From the NCBI GenBank assembly GCA_021157485.1, contig JAGGWO010000133.1:1-19371 (forward strand): a stretch of 19,371 bases of DNA. The letters are read 5' to 3'. The notes beneath the pieces were generated by a model. The model saw only the letters and a list, made by a program, of their open reading frames with translations. It was not told the origin of the DNA and ran no database searches. Below are positions 1 to 8,084 of this stretch, piece after piece. The stretch's first letter is position 1. Each line of letters starts with the position of its first letter. A program made the position numbers and the translations under genes. Source of the stretch: Sulfurimonas sp. (lineage in GTDB: Bacteria > Campylobacterota > Campylobacteria > Campylobacterales > Sulfurimonadaceae).

Positions 1-13
1 AACGCAAAGGTAT

Positions 14-1042
14 TTATATTATAAGCATAGCATCGCCGTATGAATAAAAGCGATATTTTTCTTTGATAGCTTCTGTATAGAGTTCCTGCGTTTTTTCTAG
101 CCCTACAAAAGATGCGACTAACATTAATAGAGTTGATTTAGGTAGGTGGAAGTTTGTGAGTAAGTGATTTACTCTACTTGGTTTATTATTTGGATGTAAA
201 AATAGATTTGCTTCACCACGTTGGACTTTTCCATGCTTTTCATAAAACTCAATAGTTCTAGTTGAAGTTGTTCCGATACTCAAAATATCTTGTGCAGAAT
301 CTAATATATCTTTTGCTGCGTTTGAGATATCATAATACTCTGAGTGCATAGGATGGTCAGTGATTACTTCTGTTTCAACGGGTTTAAATGTACCACTTCC
401 TACATGTAGGGTTACAAAGGCATGATTAAATTTTTTGCATATTCTTTCATGCTGCTCTGGCGTGAAGTGCAGTGATGCAGTTGGTGCTGCAACAGCACCT
501 TCCGCGCGAGCGAACACTGTTTGATACTCAGAAGCATCTTCTTCACTGTCTTCTCTTTGTATATATGGAGGAAGAGGTATATGACCTATTCTTTCAATTA
601 TAGGAAGTAAATCTTCAAAACGCAGAAGTTTATTGTTTTGTAAAAAGTTTACAACTCTACTGCCATCATCTTTTAACTCTTTGACTACTGCGACTAAAGA
701 TTCATCAAACTCTATATGAGTCTCTATTTTTACCTTACCTCTAATGTAAACATTTATATCATTAGCATTTAGGGGTCTGTTTATGAGAAGTTCAATTTTC
801 CCACCACTTGGTTTATGTCCAAATAGTCTAGCTTTTATAACTTTTGTATCGTTAAATATTAGAGCACAATCTTTTGGAATAAATTTTTCTAAATCATAAA
901 AGTAGGCATGAGTAATTTTATCTGTAGTTCTATCATAAACTAGAAGTTTTGCGTGGTCTCTTGGATGTGCAGGGTGGGTTGCTATAAGCTCGCTTGGAAG
1001 TGTGAAGTCATAGCTAGAAGTAAGTAACTCTGCGTTACTCAC
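14..1042 (-). CDS. queA: S-adenosylmethionine:tRNA ribosyltransferase-isomerase (queuosine synthesis)
   Basis: QueA transfers and isomerises the ribosyl part of SAM onto 7-aminomethyl-7-deazaguanine at the tRNA wobble base, giving epoxyqueuosine; it is cytosolic. The 342-residue length is normal for the family. Family blocks visible are YDFTLPSELIA near the N-terminus, VAAPTASLHFT, HVGSGTFKPV, GTTSTRTIE and NLFLHP. The start codon is GTG at 1042, which overlaps the stop of tatC by 8 bases (GTGAGTAA), so translation is probably coupled; I see no ATG nearby that would keep the conserved N-terminus. It is the last gene of tatB-tatC-queA that lies inside the window. Only 13 bases follow the stop, so the next gene cannot be judged. 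Confidence 0.96.
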   Translation of the reverse strand: MSNAELLTSSYDFTLPSELIATHPAHPRDHAKLLVYDRTTDKITHAYFYDLEKFIPKDCALIFNDTKVIKARLFGHKPSGGKIELLINRPLNANDINVYIRGKVKIETHIEFDESLVAVVKELKDDGSRVVNFLQNNKLLRFEDLLPIIERIGHIPLPPYIQREDSEEDASEYQTVFARAEGAVAAPTASLHFTPEQHERICKKFNHAFVTLHVGSGTFKPVETEVITDHPMHSEYYDISNAAKDILDSAQDILSIGTTSTRTIEFYEKHGKVQRGEANLFLHPNNKPSRVNHLLTNFHLPKSTLLMLVASFVGLEKTQELYTEAIKEKYRFYSYGDAMLII

Positions 1043-1847
1043 TTTTTTTCTCTATAACTACAGGAGCAGCTTCGCTCTCATCTTCATCCTCATCTTCTTC
1101 ATCCTCTAGAGGTGGAGCAGGATTTACCATTTTAACTATTAAAATAGAAATACCATAAAGAATGATTAGTGGACCAGCCATAAGTAGTTGAGTTAAAACA
1201 TCCGGTGGTGTTAATAGTGCTGCTACTATAAAGATGATGACGATAGCGTATTTAAAAAATGCAGCCATCTGTCTGTTATCGACCATTCCAAGAAGTGCCA
1301 AAAAGTATGCAAAGACTGGAAGCTCAAACGCAACCCCAAACCCAAACATTATCTTAGTAAAGAAGCCAACATAATCTTCTATATTAATAAGTGGAGTGAA
1401 CTTGAAACTACCAAAGGTTATGAGGAAATCAAATCCAAAAGGTGTAACAATATAGTAAGCAAAGAGCACTCCGACCAAAAACATAGTTGTTCCACCAAGT
1501 ATGAATGGAATAACCATTTTTTTCTCATTAGCATATAAACCAGGTGCTACAAAAGCCCAAATTTGAGAAAGTATAATTGGTAGAGCACCAACAATAGCAG
1601 CAAAAAATGAAACTTTCAGTGCAACAAAAAATGCTCCACCAACTTGAGAAGTTGTTATCATTCCATCTGCAGCGTGAACAGATTTTTTACCAACTTCAAG
1701 TAGAGCTGTATTTAGTGGCTCAACCATCCAGTTTAGTATCGGCTCATGAAAGAAAAACATCACAAAAAACATAACTATTAGGCTTCCTGCTGAAATTCCC
1801 AGTCTTTTTCTAAGTTCTACAAGGTGTGGTCGTAATTCATCAAACAT
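1035..1847 (-). CDS. tatC: Sec-independent protein translocase TatC
   Basis: TatC is the polytopic inner-membrane receptor of the twin-arginine pathway; with TatB it binds signal peptides of folded substrates. The 270 residues show the cytosolic N-terminal block HLVELRKRL (residues 9-17), six hydrophobic segments, the conserved Phe-Glu in FGVAFELPVF (Glu175) and TPPD at 213-216. After the last membrane segment there is a run of Asp/Glu from about 248 to 260, a very acidic cytosolic tail. The ATG at 1847 overlaps the TGA of tatB by 8 bases, and its own stop overlaps queA by 8 bases, so the three are almost certainly one transcript. A tatA gene is not in the window. Confidence 0.97.
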   Translation of the reverse strand: MFDELRPHLVELRKRLGISAGSLIVMFFVMFFFHEPILNWMVEPLNTALLEVGKKSVHAADGMITTSQVGGAFFVALKVSFFAAIVGALPIILSQIWAFVAPGLYANEKKMVIPFILGGTTMFLVGVLFAYYIVTPFGFDFLITFGSFKFTPLINIEDYVGFFTKIMFGFGVAFELPVFAYFLALLGMVDNRQMAAFFKYAIVIIFIVAALLTPPDVLTQLLMAGPLIILYGISILIVKMVNPAPPLEDEEDEDEDESEAAPVVIEKKSE

Positions 1848-2256
1848 CTATATTTTCTTCTTTCTTAGGTTTTTTAGCTTTTTTTGGCTTCTTCTCAAAT
1901 GTTACTTTTTCTGGTTTTGAAGCTGCTTTTGGAGTTTCATCTTCCATATCGTCATCTCCTAAAATATCGTCATTTAAGTCTGAAAGTCCTGAGGCGATAG
2001 TTCCTTTTATATCAGTAACTTTATTTAAACTTTCGCCAGCATCTAATAACTCTTTTTTATAAGCGAGAGCTTCTTGTTTAATCTCACTAACATTCATCTC
2101 TTGCTCAAGAGAGTCTTTAACATCGCCAACTGTCTTTTTAACAGTTCTGAAAAATTTAGCTATTTCTACCATAGCACCTGGGAGCTTATCTGGTCCCATA
2201 AATAAAATAGCAATAACAGCGATAAACAGTATCTCAGTAAAACCCATACCAAACAT
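1840..2256 (-). CDS. tatB: Sec-independent protein translocase TatB
   Basis: TatB partners TatC in recognising twin-arginine signal peptides at the inner membrane. The 138 residues start MFGMGFTEILFI, with the glutamate inside the membrane segment (Glu8) typical of TatB/TatA, then a short hydrophobic helix to about residue 20, the hinge GPDKLP, an amphipathic helix (about 27-60) and a charged, lysine-rich C-terminal tail. The length and the long tail favour TatB over TatA. The start is supported by AAGGG five bases upstream of the ATG. The gene opens the tatB-tatC-queA operon, 59 bases after the end of hemW. Confidence 0.93.
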   Translation of the reverse strand: MFGMGFTEILFIAVIAILFMGPDKLPGAMVEIAKFFRTVKKTVGDVKDSLEQEMNVSEIKQEALAYKKELLDAGESLNKVTDIKGTIASGLSDLNDDILGDDDMEDETPKAASKPEKVTFEKKPKKAKKPKKEENIDV

Positions 2257-2276
2257 ATAGACCCTTTTTTAGAAAA

Positions 2277-2290
2277 ATAATTTATAATTA
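2277..2290 (-). promoter_or_regulatory. Possible tatB -10 region
   Basis: The 59-base gap between hemW and tatB contains, on the minus strand, TATAAA (2286 to 2281), about 25 bases upstream of the tatB ATG, in a very AT-rich stretch. No clear -35 is seen, which is usual for promoters in this phylum. tatB could instead be read only from the hemW promoter. Confidence 0.35.
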
Positions 2291-2315
2291 GTTCGTGATT
2301 TTATCTAAAATAACT

Positions 2316-3371
2316 TCAAGAAGATATAAAAAGAGTAATCTCATCAGCTAAAAGATAGTCATCGTTATAAAAAGTCTCATATATAAGTGATATTTTATTT
2401 TCATCTACTAATATCTGTGCTCTTTTTAACTCATCTTGTGTCAAAACTTTAGAGTTAACTCCAACGCAAGAGCGAAAACCTAAAAAAATCTGCTCAATTC
2501 TTTTGTCTTCACTCTCCAAGATCTCTTCTCTTATTTCAGTTGGATTTTCTATATATTTTTCAATAATGGTGTGTGGATAAAATCGAGTCAAACCAAGCTT
2601 TCCGACAGCTCCGCTTCCAGCTCCTATATAGTCTCGGTATTGCCAATATCCAAGGTTGTGAGTAGAGTTATAAGAGCCGAAATTACTTATTTCATACTGT
2701 TTAAAACCTTTTGATTCTATAGTTTCAAATATCCACGACGTGAGGGAGAGTTGCTCAGAACTCATCTGTGGTTTTGACTCAAACGCAGTACCTTCTTCTA
2801 TGGTTAAAGCATAAGCACTTATATGATTTATGGGAAGGCTAAACGCAGTCTTTATATCATTTTCTAAGAGTTCTTTGGTATCACCAAATGTTGCGTAAAT
2901 TAGGTCAAGTGAGATGTTTTTAAAACCTACATTAGCTGCGTTTAACACTGCGTTTTTTGCTTGGTCTGGTGTGTGTGCACGATTTAAAAGTTTGAGTTTT
3001 TTGGCATTAAAACTTTGAACACCGAAACTTATACGATTAACTCCAAGTTCTCTCATCCCAGATAACCACTCAATAGTTGCACTGTTAGGATTTGCTTCAC
3101 TTGTAATCTCAATATTCTCTTTGAGATAAGGGTTTAAAAGTTTAAAAATTGGTTTATATAACTCAGGTGAAACTGTAGAGGGAGTACCCCCACCGATAAA
3201 AACAGTTTCAATACTTTTTTTAGTTGCGTTAAAACGTTCAAGTTCAAACTCTAGCTGCGTTTTAAGAGCAGACATATACTCCTCTTTTAGATGAAATTTA
3301 TCTACATAAGAGTTAAACGCACAGTATGAACATTTTGAGTCGCAAAAAGGGATGTGAATATATAATAGCAT
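2316..3371 (-). CDS. hemW: HemW-type radical SAM heme chaperone (HemN-like)
   Basis: A 351-residue radical SAM protein. The N-terminus reads LYIHIPFC and the 4Fe-4S motif is C10-x3-C14-x2-C17 followed by A-F. Phe at this place, rather than the fourth Cys of true HemN, marks HemW. The GGGTPS SAM-binding loop and the HNLGYW block, another HemW mark, are present. The protein is therefore probably a heme-binding chaperone for respiratory enzymes and not coproporphyrinogen oxidase, although such genes are often labelled hemN. The ATG at 3371 is fixed by the conserved N-terminus; there is no Shine-Dalgarno, and a TATAAT lies only five bases upstream. The gene carries six copies of AAACGCA in about 1 kb. 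Confidence 0.93.
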   Translation of the reverse strand: MLLYIHIPFCDSKCSYCAFNSYVDKFHLKEEYMSALKTQLEFELERFNATKKSIETVFIGGGTPSTVSPELYKPIFKLLNPYLKENIEITSEANPNSATIEWLSGMRELGVNRISFGVQSFNAKKLKLLNRAHTPDQAKNAVLNAANVGFKNISLDLIYATFGDTKELLENDIKTAFSLPINHISAYALTIEEGTAFESKPQMSSEQLSLTSWIFETIESKGFKQYEISNFGSYNSTHNLGYWQYRDYIGAGSGAVGKLGLTRFYPHTIIEKYIENPTEIREEILESEDKRIEQIFLGFRSCVGVNSKVLTQDELKRAQILVDENKISLIYETFYNDDYLLADEITLFISS

Positions 3372-3376
3372 GCAGA

Positions 3377-3382
3377 ATTATA
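3377..3382 (-). promoter_or_regulatory. hemW -10 box, possible leaderless transcript
   Basis: A consensus TATAAT on the minus strand (3382 to 3377) is separated from the hemW ATG by only TCTGC. Transcription normally begins about 6-8 bases after a -10 box, so it would start at or inside the start codon, giving a leaderless mRNA. This fits the absence of a Shine-Dalgarno sequence. Confidence 0.5.
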
Positions 3383-3492
3383 GCCATTTATCTTCTAAAA
3401 TATAACTGTGGTATTCCATATTAAAAAATGATGCTTCAGATGAACTTTACAGTAGTCTTGGTAGAAGACTTTATTATGAGAAGGTTCCTTAT

Positions 3493-5175
3493 GTGATTGT
3501 CAGTGAATATATTGATGAATTTTTTCGCTACTGTGTAGTTAATCACGATTTTTATGCAATAAAAAACAAAATAGCCCGGGCCTATTTAAATAACAAATTA
3601 AAAGATGATAATGACTTAATAAAACAAGAACTCAACAAAAAATTATCTATTACCTTAGAGCCTAAAAGAGATTTAATTAATGCGCACCTTAAATGGATGC
3701 AAAAATTCATAATAAATATTATAGGTGAACCTATATCCCTTGAACTTGATTCTGCAAAATGTTTTGTTGGAAAATGGATTTTAGAAGAGGGTGTTGAAAA
3801 TTTACCTCTTAAAATAGATGAACTACATAAGAATCTTCACTCAATGACAAGTAGTGCTATAAGAATGCATAAACGTGAAGATTATGCCTATTTTCTACTT
3901 CTATATCTTGATATATTAATGTCTTCATATCAGATAAGGGATTTGATTATGAATCTTTACTTTTCAAGAAGAATTACTACTATCTATCAAGATCCTCTAG
4001 TACAGTGCGGAAATTATTTTCAACTACGACATGATATTGAACATCAAGATGTACAGCAAAGTCTTCTTATTTTAAATATAAAAGAGTTTAGTAAAATTAA
4101 TTTGCTTTATGGCCGTGATACAGGTGATAAAGTTATTAAAGAAGTTTTTGAATTTCTATTAGAATGTAAAGATATAGTTAATGTATATCGCATATATGGA
4201 GATGAATTTGCAATTCTCTTACCTGTTAGAAAAAAAGAGAGAGTAATTAAGAATTTAAAGCTTACATTAGAAAAAAAAGAGTTTACCATTAAAGAGGATA
4301 TCATCACTTTGTCTTTTTATGGTAGTATTTCTACTACTTCAAATAATGCATTAGAAAAGTGTGAGTATGGCTTAATGGTTTCAAAATCAAAGTACGGTGA
4401 AATCATAAATGTTGATACTATTAGTGATGATATTTTAAAAATTTATGCTGATAATATAACAATAGCTCAAGAGTTAAGACTAGCCTTTATGGATAATAGA
4501 ATTATCCCATTTTTTCAGCCAATATGTGAGTTGAAAACTGGAAAAATAACAAAGTATGAAGTCTTAATGAGAGTAGAAGATATCCATTCTAATATACTTA
4601 CACCAGACCAGTTTTTAGATGTGCTTCAAGAGATGTATATTTATCCCGAAGTTACAAAATCAATAATTAAAAAGTCGTTTGAAATTTTTGTAAATAATGA
4701 GTTGGAATTTTCTATAAATCTATCATTTGCGGATATTATAAACCTTGATACAGAAGCTTTTATTATAGCTATTTTAAAGCAATATCCTGATGTTGCTTCT
4801 CGCTGTACATTTGAACTCCTTGAAAATGAAGCAATACATAATCACCAAGAAGTTAGCAAGTTTTTTAACCTACTTCACTCGTACGGTGTTAAAATAGCTT
4901 TAGATGATTTTGGAGTTGGCTATTCTAATTATGAAACAATTTTTAAGTTCGATATTGATTATATTAAAATAGATGGATCTTTGACAGAGTCTATACTTAC
5001 TAGCAGCCGTTCCAGGGTCTTAATGGAGTCTATTATCACGGTGTCTAAAAAACTTGACGCGAAGTTGATTGTAGAGTTTGTTAGTTCACAAGAACTTTTT
5101 GATGAGATATCTAAAATGGATGTAGATTATATCCAAGGGTATCATATAGGCAAACCAAAAGCTAAATTGCTCTAA
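3493..5175 (+). CDS. CZB-like zinc-sensing protein with degenerate GGDEF and EAL domains (c-di-GMP turnover)
   Basis: A 560-residue soluble signalling protein. An N-terminal helical part is followed by a segment that fits the chemoreceptor zinc-binding (CZB) domain: His65, Cys90 in CFVGKW, and His112/His116 in LHKNLH, with spacings close to those of E. coli DgcZ. The GGDEF domain (about 170-305) has YGDEF (235-239) in place of GGDEF, so cyclase activity is doubtful. The EAL domain (about 325-556) keeps the likely catalytic residues: EVLMR (356-360), Asn409 in SINLS, ELLE (441-444), DDFGVGYS (471-478), Lys492, Glu528 and QGY (548-550). I infer a zinc- or oxidant-regulated phosphodiesterase. 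The start is GTG with AGAAGG eight bases upstream, but the frame stays open and protein-like back to 3406. It interrupts a conserved gene order and looks AT-richer than its neighbours. Confidence 0.85.
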   Translation: MIVSEYIDEFFRYCVVNHDFYAIKNKIARAYLNNKLKDDNDLIKQELNKKLSITLEPKRDLINAHLKWMQKFIINIIGEPISLELDSAKCFVGKWILEEGVENLPLKIDELHKNLHSMTSSAIRMHKREDYAYFLLLYLDILMSSYQIRDLIMNLYFSRRITTIYQDPLVQCGNYFQLRHDIEHQDVQQSLLILNIKEFSKINLLYGRDTGDKVIKEVFEFLLECKDIVNVYRIYGDEFAILLPVRKKERVIKNLKLTLEKKEFTIKEDIITLSFYGSISTTSNNALEKCEYGLMVSKSKYGEIINVDTISDDILKIYADNITIAQELRLAFMDNRIIPFFQPICELKTGKITKYEVLMRVEDIHSNILTPDQFLDVLQEMYIYPEVTKSIIKKSFEIFVNNELEFSINLSFADIINLDTEAFIIAILKQYPDVASRCTFELLENEAIHNHQEVSKFFNLLHSYGVKIALDDFGVGYSNYETIFKFDIDYIKIDGSLTESILTSSRSRVLMESIITVSKKLDAKLIVEFVSSQELFDEISKMDVDYIQGYHIGKPKAKLL

Positions 5176-5208
5176 GTGATACTTATCTTATTTTAATTGC
5201 TTATTGAG

Positions 5209-5214
5209 TATAAT
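5209..5214 (+). promoter_or_regulatory. Promoter -10 of the nudH-lysC-hobA-holB-folP operon
   Basis: A consensus TATAAT lies 28 bases upstream of the nudH ATG in a 67-base AT-rich gap, preceded by a T-rich tract and no obvious -35, the usual form of sigma-70 promoters in Campylobacterota. It is the only good -10 before five tightly packed genes. The nudH ribosome site (TAGGTA) is weak. Confidence 0.6.
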
Positions 5215-5242
5215 CGCGATAATTATATATATAGGTATTTAA

Positions 5243-5713
5243 ATGAGTAAAAAACCAGACTATCGTCCAAATGTAGCGATGATTATTGTATCAAACAACT
5301 ATCCCGAGAAAAAAGAGATTTTTATCGCACAGAGAAATGACTTGCTTGATATTTGGCAGTTTCCTCAAGGTGGTATAGACAAGGGTGAAGAGGTAGAGGA
5401 AGCTCTATTCCGTGAACTTGAAGAGGAGATAGGAACTTCTAAAGCTAAAATTATAGCTGAGTATCCAGAGTGGATATCTTATGACTTTCCTGAAAAAATT
5501 GCTAAAAAGATGAAACCTTATAAAGGTCAAACGCAGAGATACTATCTGCTTAAACTCAAAAAAAGTGCAGTTATTAATCTTGATACAAAGCATCCTGAAT
5601 TTATTGACCATAAATTTGTGAGTGTAGATGATCTACTAAATCATACGTCACACTTTAAAAAACCTATATATGAAACAGTTATAAATTACTTTAAGAAAGA
5701 GGGATTCCTTTAG
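5243..5713 (+). CDS. nudH: RNA pyrophosphohydrolase / (di)nucleoside polyphosphate hydrolase, Nudix family
   Basis: A 156-residue Nudix hydrolase of the RppH/NudH type. Such proteins remove pyrophosphate from the 5' end of mRNA to start decay, and also cleave diadenosine polyphosphates. The Nudix box is complete: Gly43-x5-Glu49-x7-Arg57-Glu58-x2-Glu61-Glu62-x-Gly64. The block WQFPQGGIDKGE before it is typical of RppH. Its stop codon is directly followed by the ATG of lysC, so it is the first gene of a tightly packed operon. The homologue in H. pylori (HP1228, NudA/InvA) has the same neighbour. Confidence 0.93.
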   Translation: MSKKPDYRPNVAMIIVSNNYPEKKEIFIAQRNDLLDIWQFPQGGIDKGEEVEEALFRELEEEIGTSKAKIIAEYPEWISYDFPEKIAKKMKPYKGQTQRYYLLKLKKSAVINLDTKHPEFIDHKFVSVDDLLNHTSHFKKPIYETVINYFKKEGFL

Positions 5714-6925
5714 ATGTTAATAGTCCAGAAATTCGGTGGAACTAGTGTTGGAGACTTAGAGCGTATTGCAAACGTTGCATCTCGTGTAAGTGAGAGTAAA
5801 AAAGCTGGCAATGATGTAGTTGTAGTTGTGTCTGCTATGAGTGGAGAGACAAATAAGCTTGTTGGATACGCTGAGCATTTCTCAAAAAATCCGGCTCGTG
5901 CTGAGATGGATATGCTACTGAGTGCAGGTGAGAGAGTTACTGCTTCACTTCTCTCTATTGCTCTTCAGGAGATGGGATATTCTTCAGTTGCAATGACTGG
6001 TAGAAAAGCAGGGATACGTACTGATACACATCATACAAAAGCACGTATTGAGGATATAAATCCACAAAATATGAAAAGTGCTATTGCGCAAGGTAAAATA
6101 GTTGTTGTTGCTGGTTTTCAGGGTGTAAATGAAAATGGTGATGTAACAACACTTGGACGTGGTGGAAGTGATTTAAGTGCTGTTGCGATTGCAGGTGCTA
6201 TAAACGCAGACCTTTGTGAAATTTATACAGATGTGAGTGGAATATATACGACTGACCCTCGTATAGAGCCAAAGGCTAAAAAGTTAGATAAGATATCTTA
6301 TGATGAGATGTTAGAGTTAGCAAGTTTGGGTGCAAAAGTACTTCAAAACCGTTCAGTAGAGATGGCAAAAAAATTAAATGTAAATTTAGTAACAAGAACA
6401 AGCTTTTCAAATGAAGAGGGAACATTAATAACTAAGGAAGAAAACATCATGGAAGCACCATTAGTAAGCGGAATAGCATTGGATAAAAATCAAGCTCGTA
6501 TATCTTTGATGGGCGTAAAAGACAGACCCGGAATTGCATCAGATATTTTTAATAAATTAGCAAGTGCAGAAGTAAATGTAGATATGATTATACAAAACAA
6601 AGCACATGATGGAACTACAAATATTGACTTTACAGTTCCTGTAGGTGATTTACAAGATTCAAAATCTGTTGTGGATGGTTTTGTAAAGAAAGGGGATATA
6701 AACGCAGACTCTTACAATGAAGATATCTGTAAAGTATCTGTTGTTGGTGTTGGCATGAAGTCCCATACTGGCGTAGCAGCTAAAGCATTCTCAACTATGG
6801 CCGACAACAACATAAATATAAATATGATTTCAACTTCAGAGATAAAAGTTTCCATGGTTATAGATGAAAAATATGCAGAGTTAGCTGTTCGTGGCCTTCA
6901 CGATGCATATGAGTTAGATAAGTAA
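5714..6925 (+). CDS. lysC: Aspartate kinase, class with C-terminal ACT domains
   Basis: This enzyme phosphorylates aspartate as the first step toward lysine (and diaminopimelate for the cell wall), threonine and methionine. The 403 residues begin with the kinase motif VQKFGGTSVG; further kinase blocks are TLGRGGSDLSA and YTDVSGIYTTDPR. Two ACT domains occupy about 260-403 (SLMGVKDRPGIASDIF and VVGVGMKSHTGVAAKAF) and should carry allosteric feedback control. The start abuts nudH, with AGAGGGA upstream. Inside the gene, AAGGAAG at 6434-6440 precedes an in-frame ATG at 6449 (Met246), the place where separately translated beta subunits start in Bacillus and Corynebacterium, so an alpha2-beta2 enzyme is plausible. 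Confidence 0.97.
   Translation: MLIVQKFGGTSVGDLERIANVASRVSESKKAGNDVVVVVSAMSGETNKLVGYAEHFSKNPARAEMDMLLSAGERVTASLLSIALQEMGYSSVAMTGRKAGIRTDTHHTKARIEDINPQNMKSAIAQGKIVVVAGFQGVNENGDVTTLGRGGSDLSAVAIAGAINADLCEIYTDVSGIYTTDPRIEPKAKKLDKISYDEMLELASLGAKVLQNRSVEMAKKLNVNLVTRTSFSNEEGTLITKEENIMEAPLVSGIALDKNQARISLMGVKDRPGIASDIFNKLASAEVNVDMIIQNKAHDGTTNIDFTVPVGDLQDSKSVVDGFVKKGDINADSYNEDICKVSVVGVGMKSHTGVAAKAFSTMADNNININMISTSEIKVSMVIDEKYAELAVRGLHDAYELDK
6434..6451 (+). promoter_or_regulatory. Internal ribosome site and ATG for a possible aspartokinase beta subunit
   Basis: AAGGAAG lies eight bases upstream of an in-frame ATG (6449) within lysC. The resulting product would start MEAPLVSGIALDKNQ and run to 6925 (158 residues), comprising only the ACT domains. 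Family knowledge: several bacterial lysC genes make this beta subunit from an internal start at the same place. That it is used here is inference. Confidence 0.5.
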
Positions 6926-6931
6926 AGATTA

Positions 6932-7480
6932 ATGCCTGATTTTGCACAGTGGAGTTTAGATGCCATAAGAGAAGAGGAAGGAAGTCTTAGCTGGCTAGAA
7001 GAGCAGCGTTTTGACTGGACTACAACTACAGCTCACGCTCTAGAGCAGATACTAGAAGGTAGGACGATTATTTTAATCACTGATGAGAAGAGAAAGTGGC
7101 TTGAGAACTACATACTGACTTTTGTAAATGATCTCTCACTAGGACGTCCTTTAATTCCGATTGTAAGTATAGATAGTATTTGCACGCACTACAACAGTAT
7201 TAGTGGTGGAGAGATGATAGATATGGTTGATGATATGATCTCTCTCTCATATAAAGAGAATTACTTTTTTTGGTATATCGGTAAGGGTGACAATAAACGC
7301 AGTGATATTGCTAAAAGAAAACATAATAGCTACTTTTGGCTTTTTGATGAAGATTTTAATAATGCTTTCACTCTTAAATCTTATGACCCTGCTCTAGATA
7401 TAAAACTTTTACAACTTTACAGACTTTTTAATGCATCTCTTAATGCAACGATGTTTGGAGAGGTAGATGCAAGCTCTTAA
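6932..7480 (+). CDS. hobA: DnaA initiator-associating protein HobA
   Basis: HobA binds domain I of DnaA and promotes orderly assembly of the initiator at oriC; it is the Campylobacterota counterpart of DiaA. I recognise the 182-residue sequence from its opening PDFAQWSLDAIREE and the segment EQRFDWTTTTAHALEQILEG, from its SIS-like alpha/beta character, and from its place between lysC and holB, where H. pylori has HP1230. It starts six bases after lysC with a poor Shine-Dalgarno, suggesting coupling, and overlaps holB by 14 bases. An AAACGCA copy here is read in the frame Lys-Arg-Ser. Confidence 0.9.
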   Translation: MPDFAQWSLDAIREEEGSLSWLEEQRFDWTTTTAHALEQILEGRTIILITDEKRKWLENYILTFVNDLSLGRPLIPIVSIDSICTHYNSISGGEMIDMVDDMISLSYKENYFFWYIGKGDNKRSDIAKRKHNSYFWLFDEDFNNAFTLKSYDPALDIKLLQLYRLFNASLNATMFGEVDASS

Positions 7481-8084
7481 TCAGATAAAAGGGCATATAT
7501 TAATCGCTACAAATATAGAAGCAGAGGCAGAGAAACTTGAGGTAGATTTAAAGCCATTTAGAGTTGTAAAGTTCATAGAAGAAAATTTTAAAATCGAGCA
7601 CGCTAAAGCTGTTTTAACAGAGGCTTATATAAGTGAATCAGAGACTAAATATATAGTTCTAGCAGCTGAGGAATTTACTTCTGTAGCTCAAAACTCACTT
7701 TTAAAACTTCTAGAAGAACCACCCAGAAATATAGAATTTATTATTATTTCTCCAACAAAATCAAACTTACTACCTACTGTACGCTCAAGACTACCAATTT
7801 TAAAAGTTAATACCACTCATGAAATGCAAGAGATAGAGTTAAGCCTCTCACGTATAGATTATGCTCAGGTATTTTCATTTTTAAAAGAGAATGCAAGGAT
7901 TAAAAAGATTGAAGCAAAAGAGCTTCTTGAAGCACTTTTCTATAGAGCAACAGTAATTGATATGTTGATTTTAAGCCCTGTCCAGTTAGAGAATTTTGAT
8001 AAAGCATATAGACTTTTAGAGTTAAATTCAAGACCTCAAAGTGTATTGGCTATGGTTGTTATGAGTTTTGTTAGGGAGAGATAG
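7467..8084 (+). CDS. holB: DNA polymerase III delta-prime subunit, short form
   Basis: The clamp-loader subunit delta-prime helps open and load the sliding clamp. The 205 residues contain the AAA+ core parts EEFTSVAQNSLLKLLEEPPRNIEFIIIS and a TVRSRLP block equivalent to the RSRC motif, the best family marks. There is no Walker A motif, as is usual for delta-prime. Compared with the roughly 330 residues in E. coli it is short: the zinc-binding cysteines and most of the collar domain are missing. Short forms are, as I recall, normal in this phylum. GGAGAGG upstream supports the ATG, which lies inside the end of hobA. The next gene follows its stop with no gap. Confidence 0.87.
   Translation: MQALNQIKGHILIATNIEAEAEKLEVDLKPFRVVKFIEENFKIEHAKAVLTEAYISESETKYIVLAAEEFTSVAQNSLLKLLEEPPRNIEFIIISPTKSNLLPTVRSRLPILKVNTTHEMQEIELSLSRIDYAQVFSFLKENARIKKIEAKELLEALFYRATVIDMLILSPVQLENFDKAYRLLELNSRPQSVLAMVVMSFVRER

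Noticed and set aside
2281..3371. hemW as the classic oxygen-independent coproporphyrinogen oxidase HemN.
   Set aside because: The cluster motif is CxxxCxxCxF and HNLGYW is present, both typical of HemW, and the length of 351 is below that of HemN (about 450).
3429..3496. A short frame (22 residues) ending across the GTG start of the c-di-GMP gene, possible leader peptide.
   Set aside because: No Shine-Dalgarno before it, no recognisable content, and the other frame looks more like protein here.
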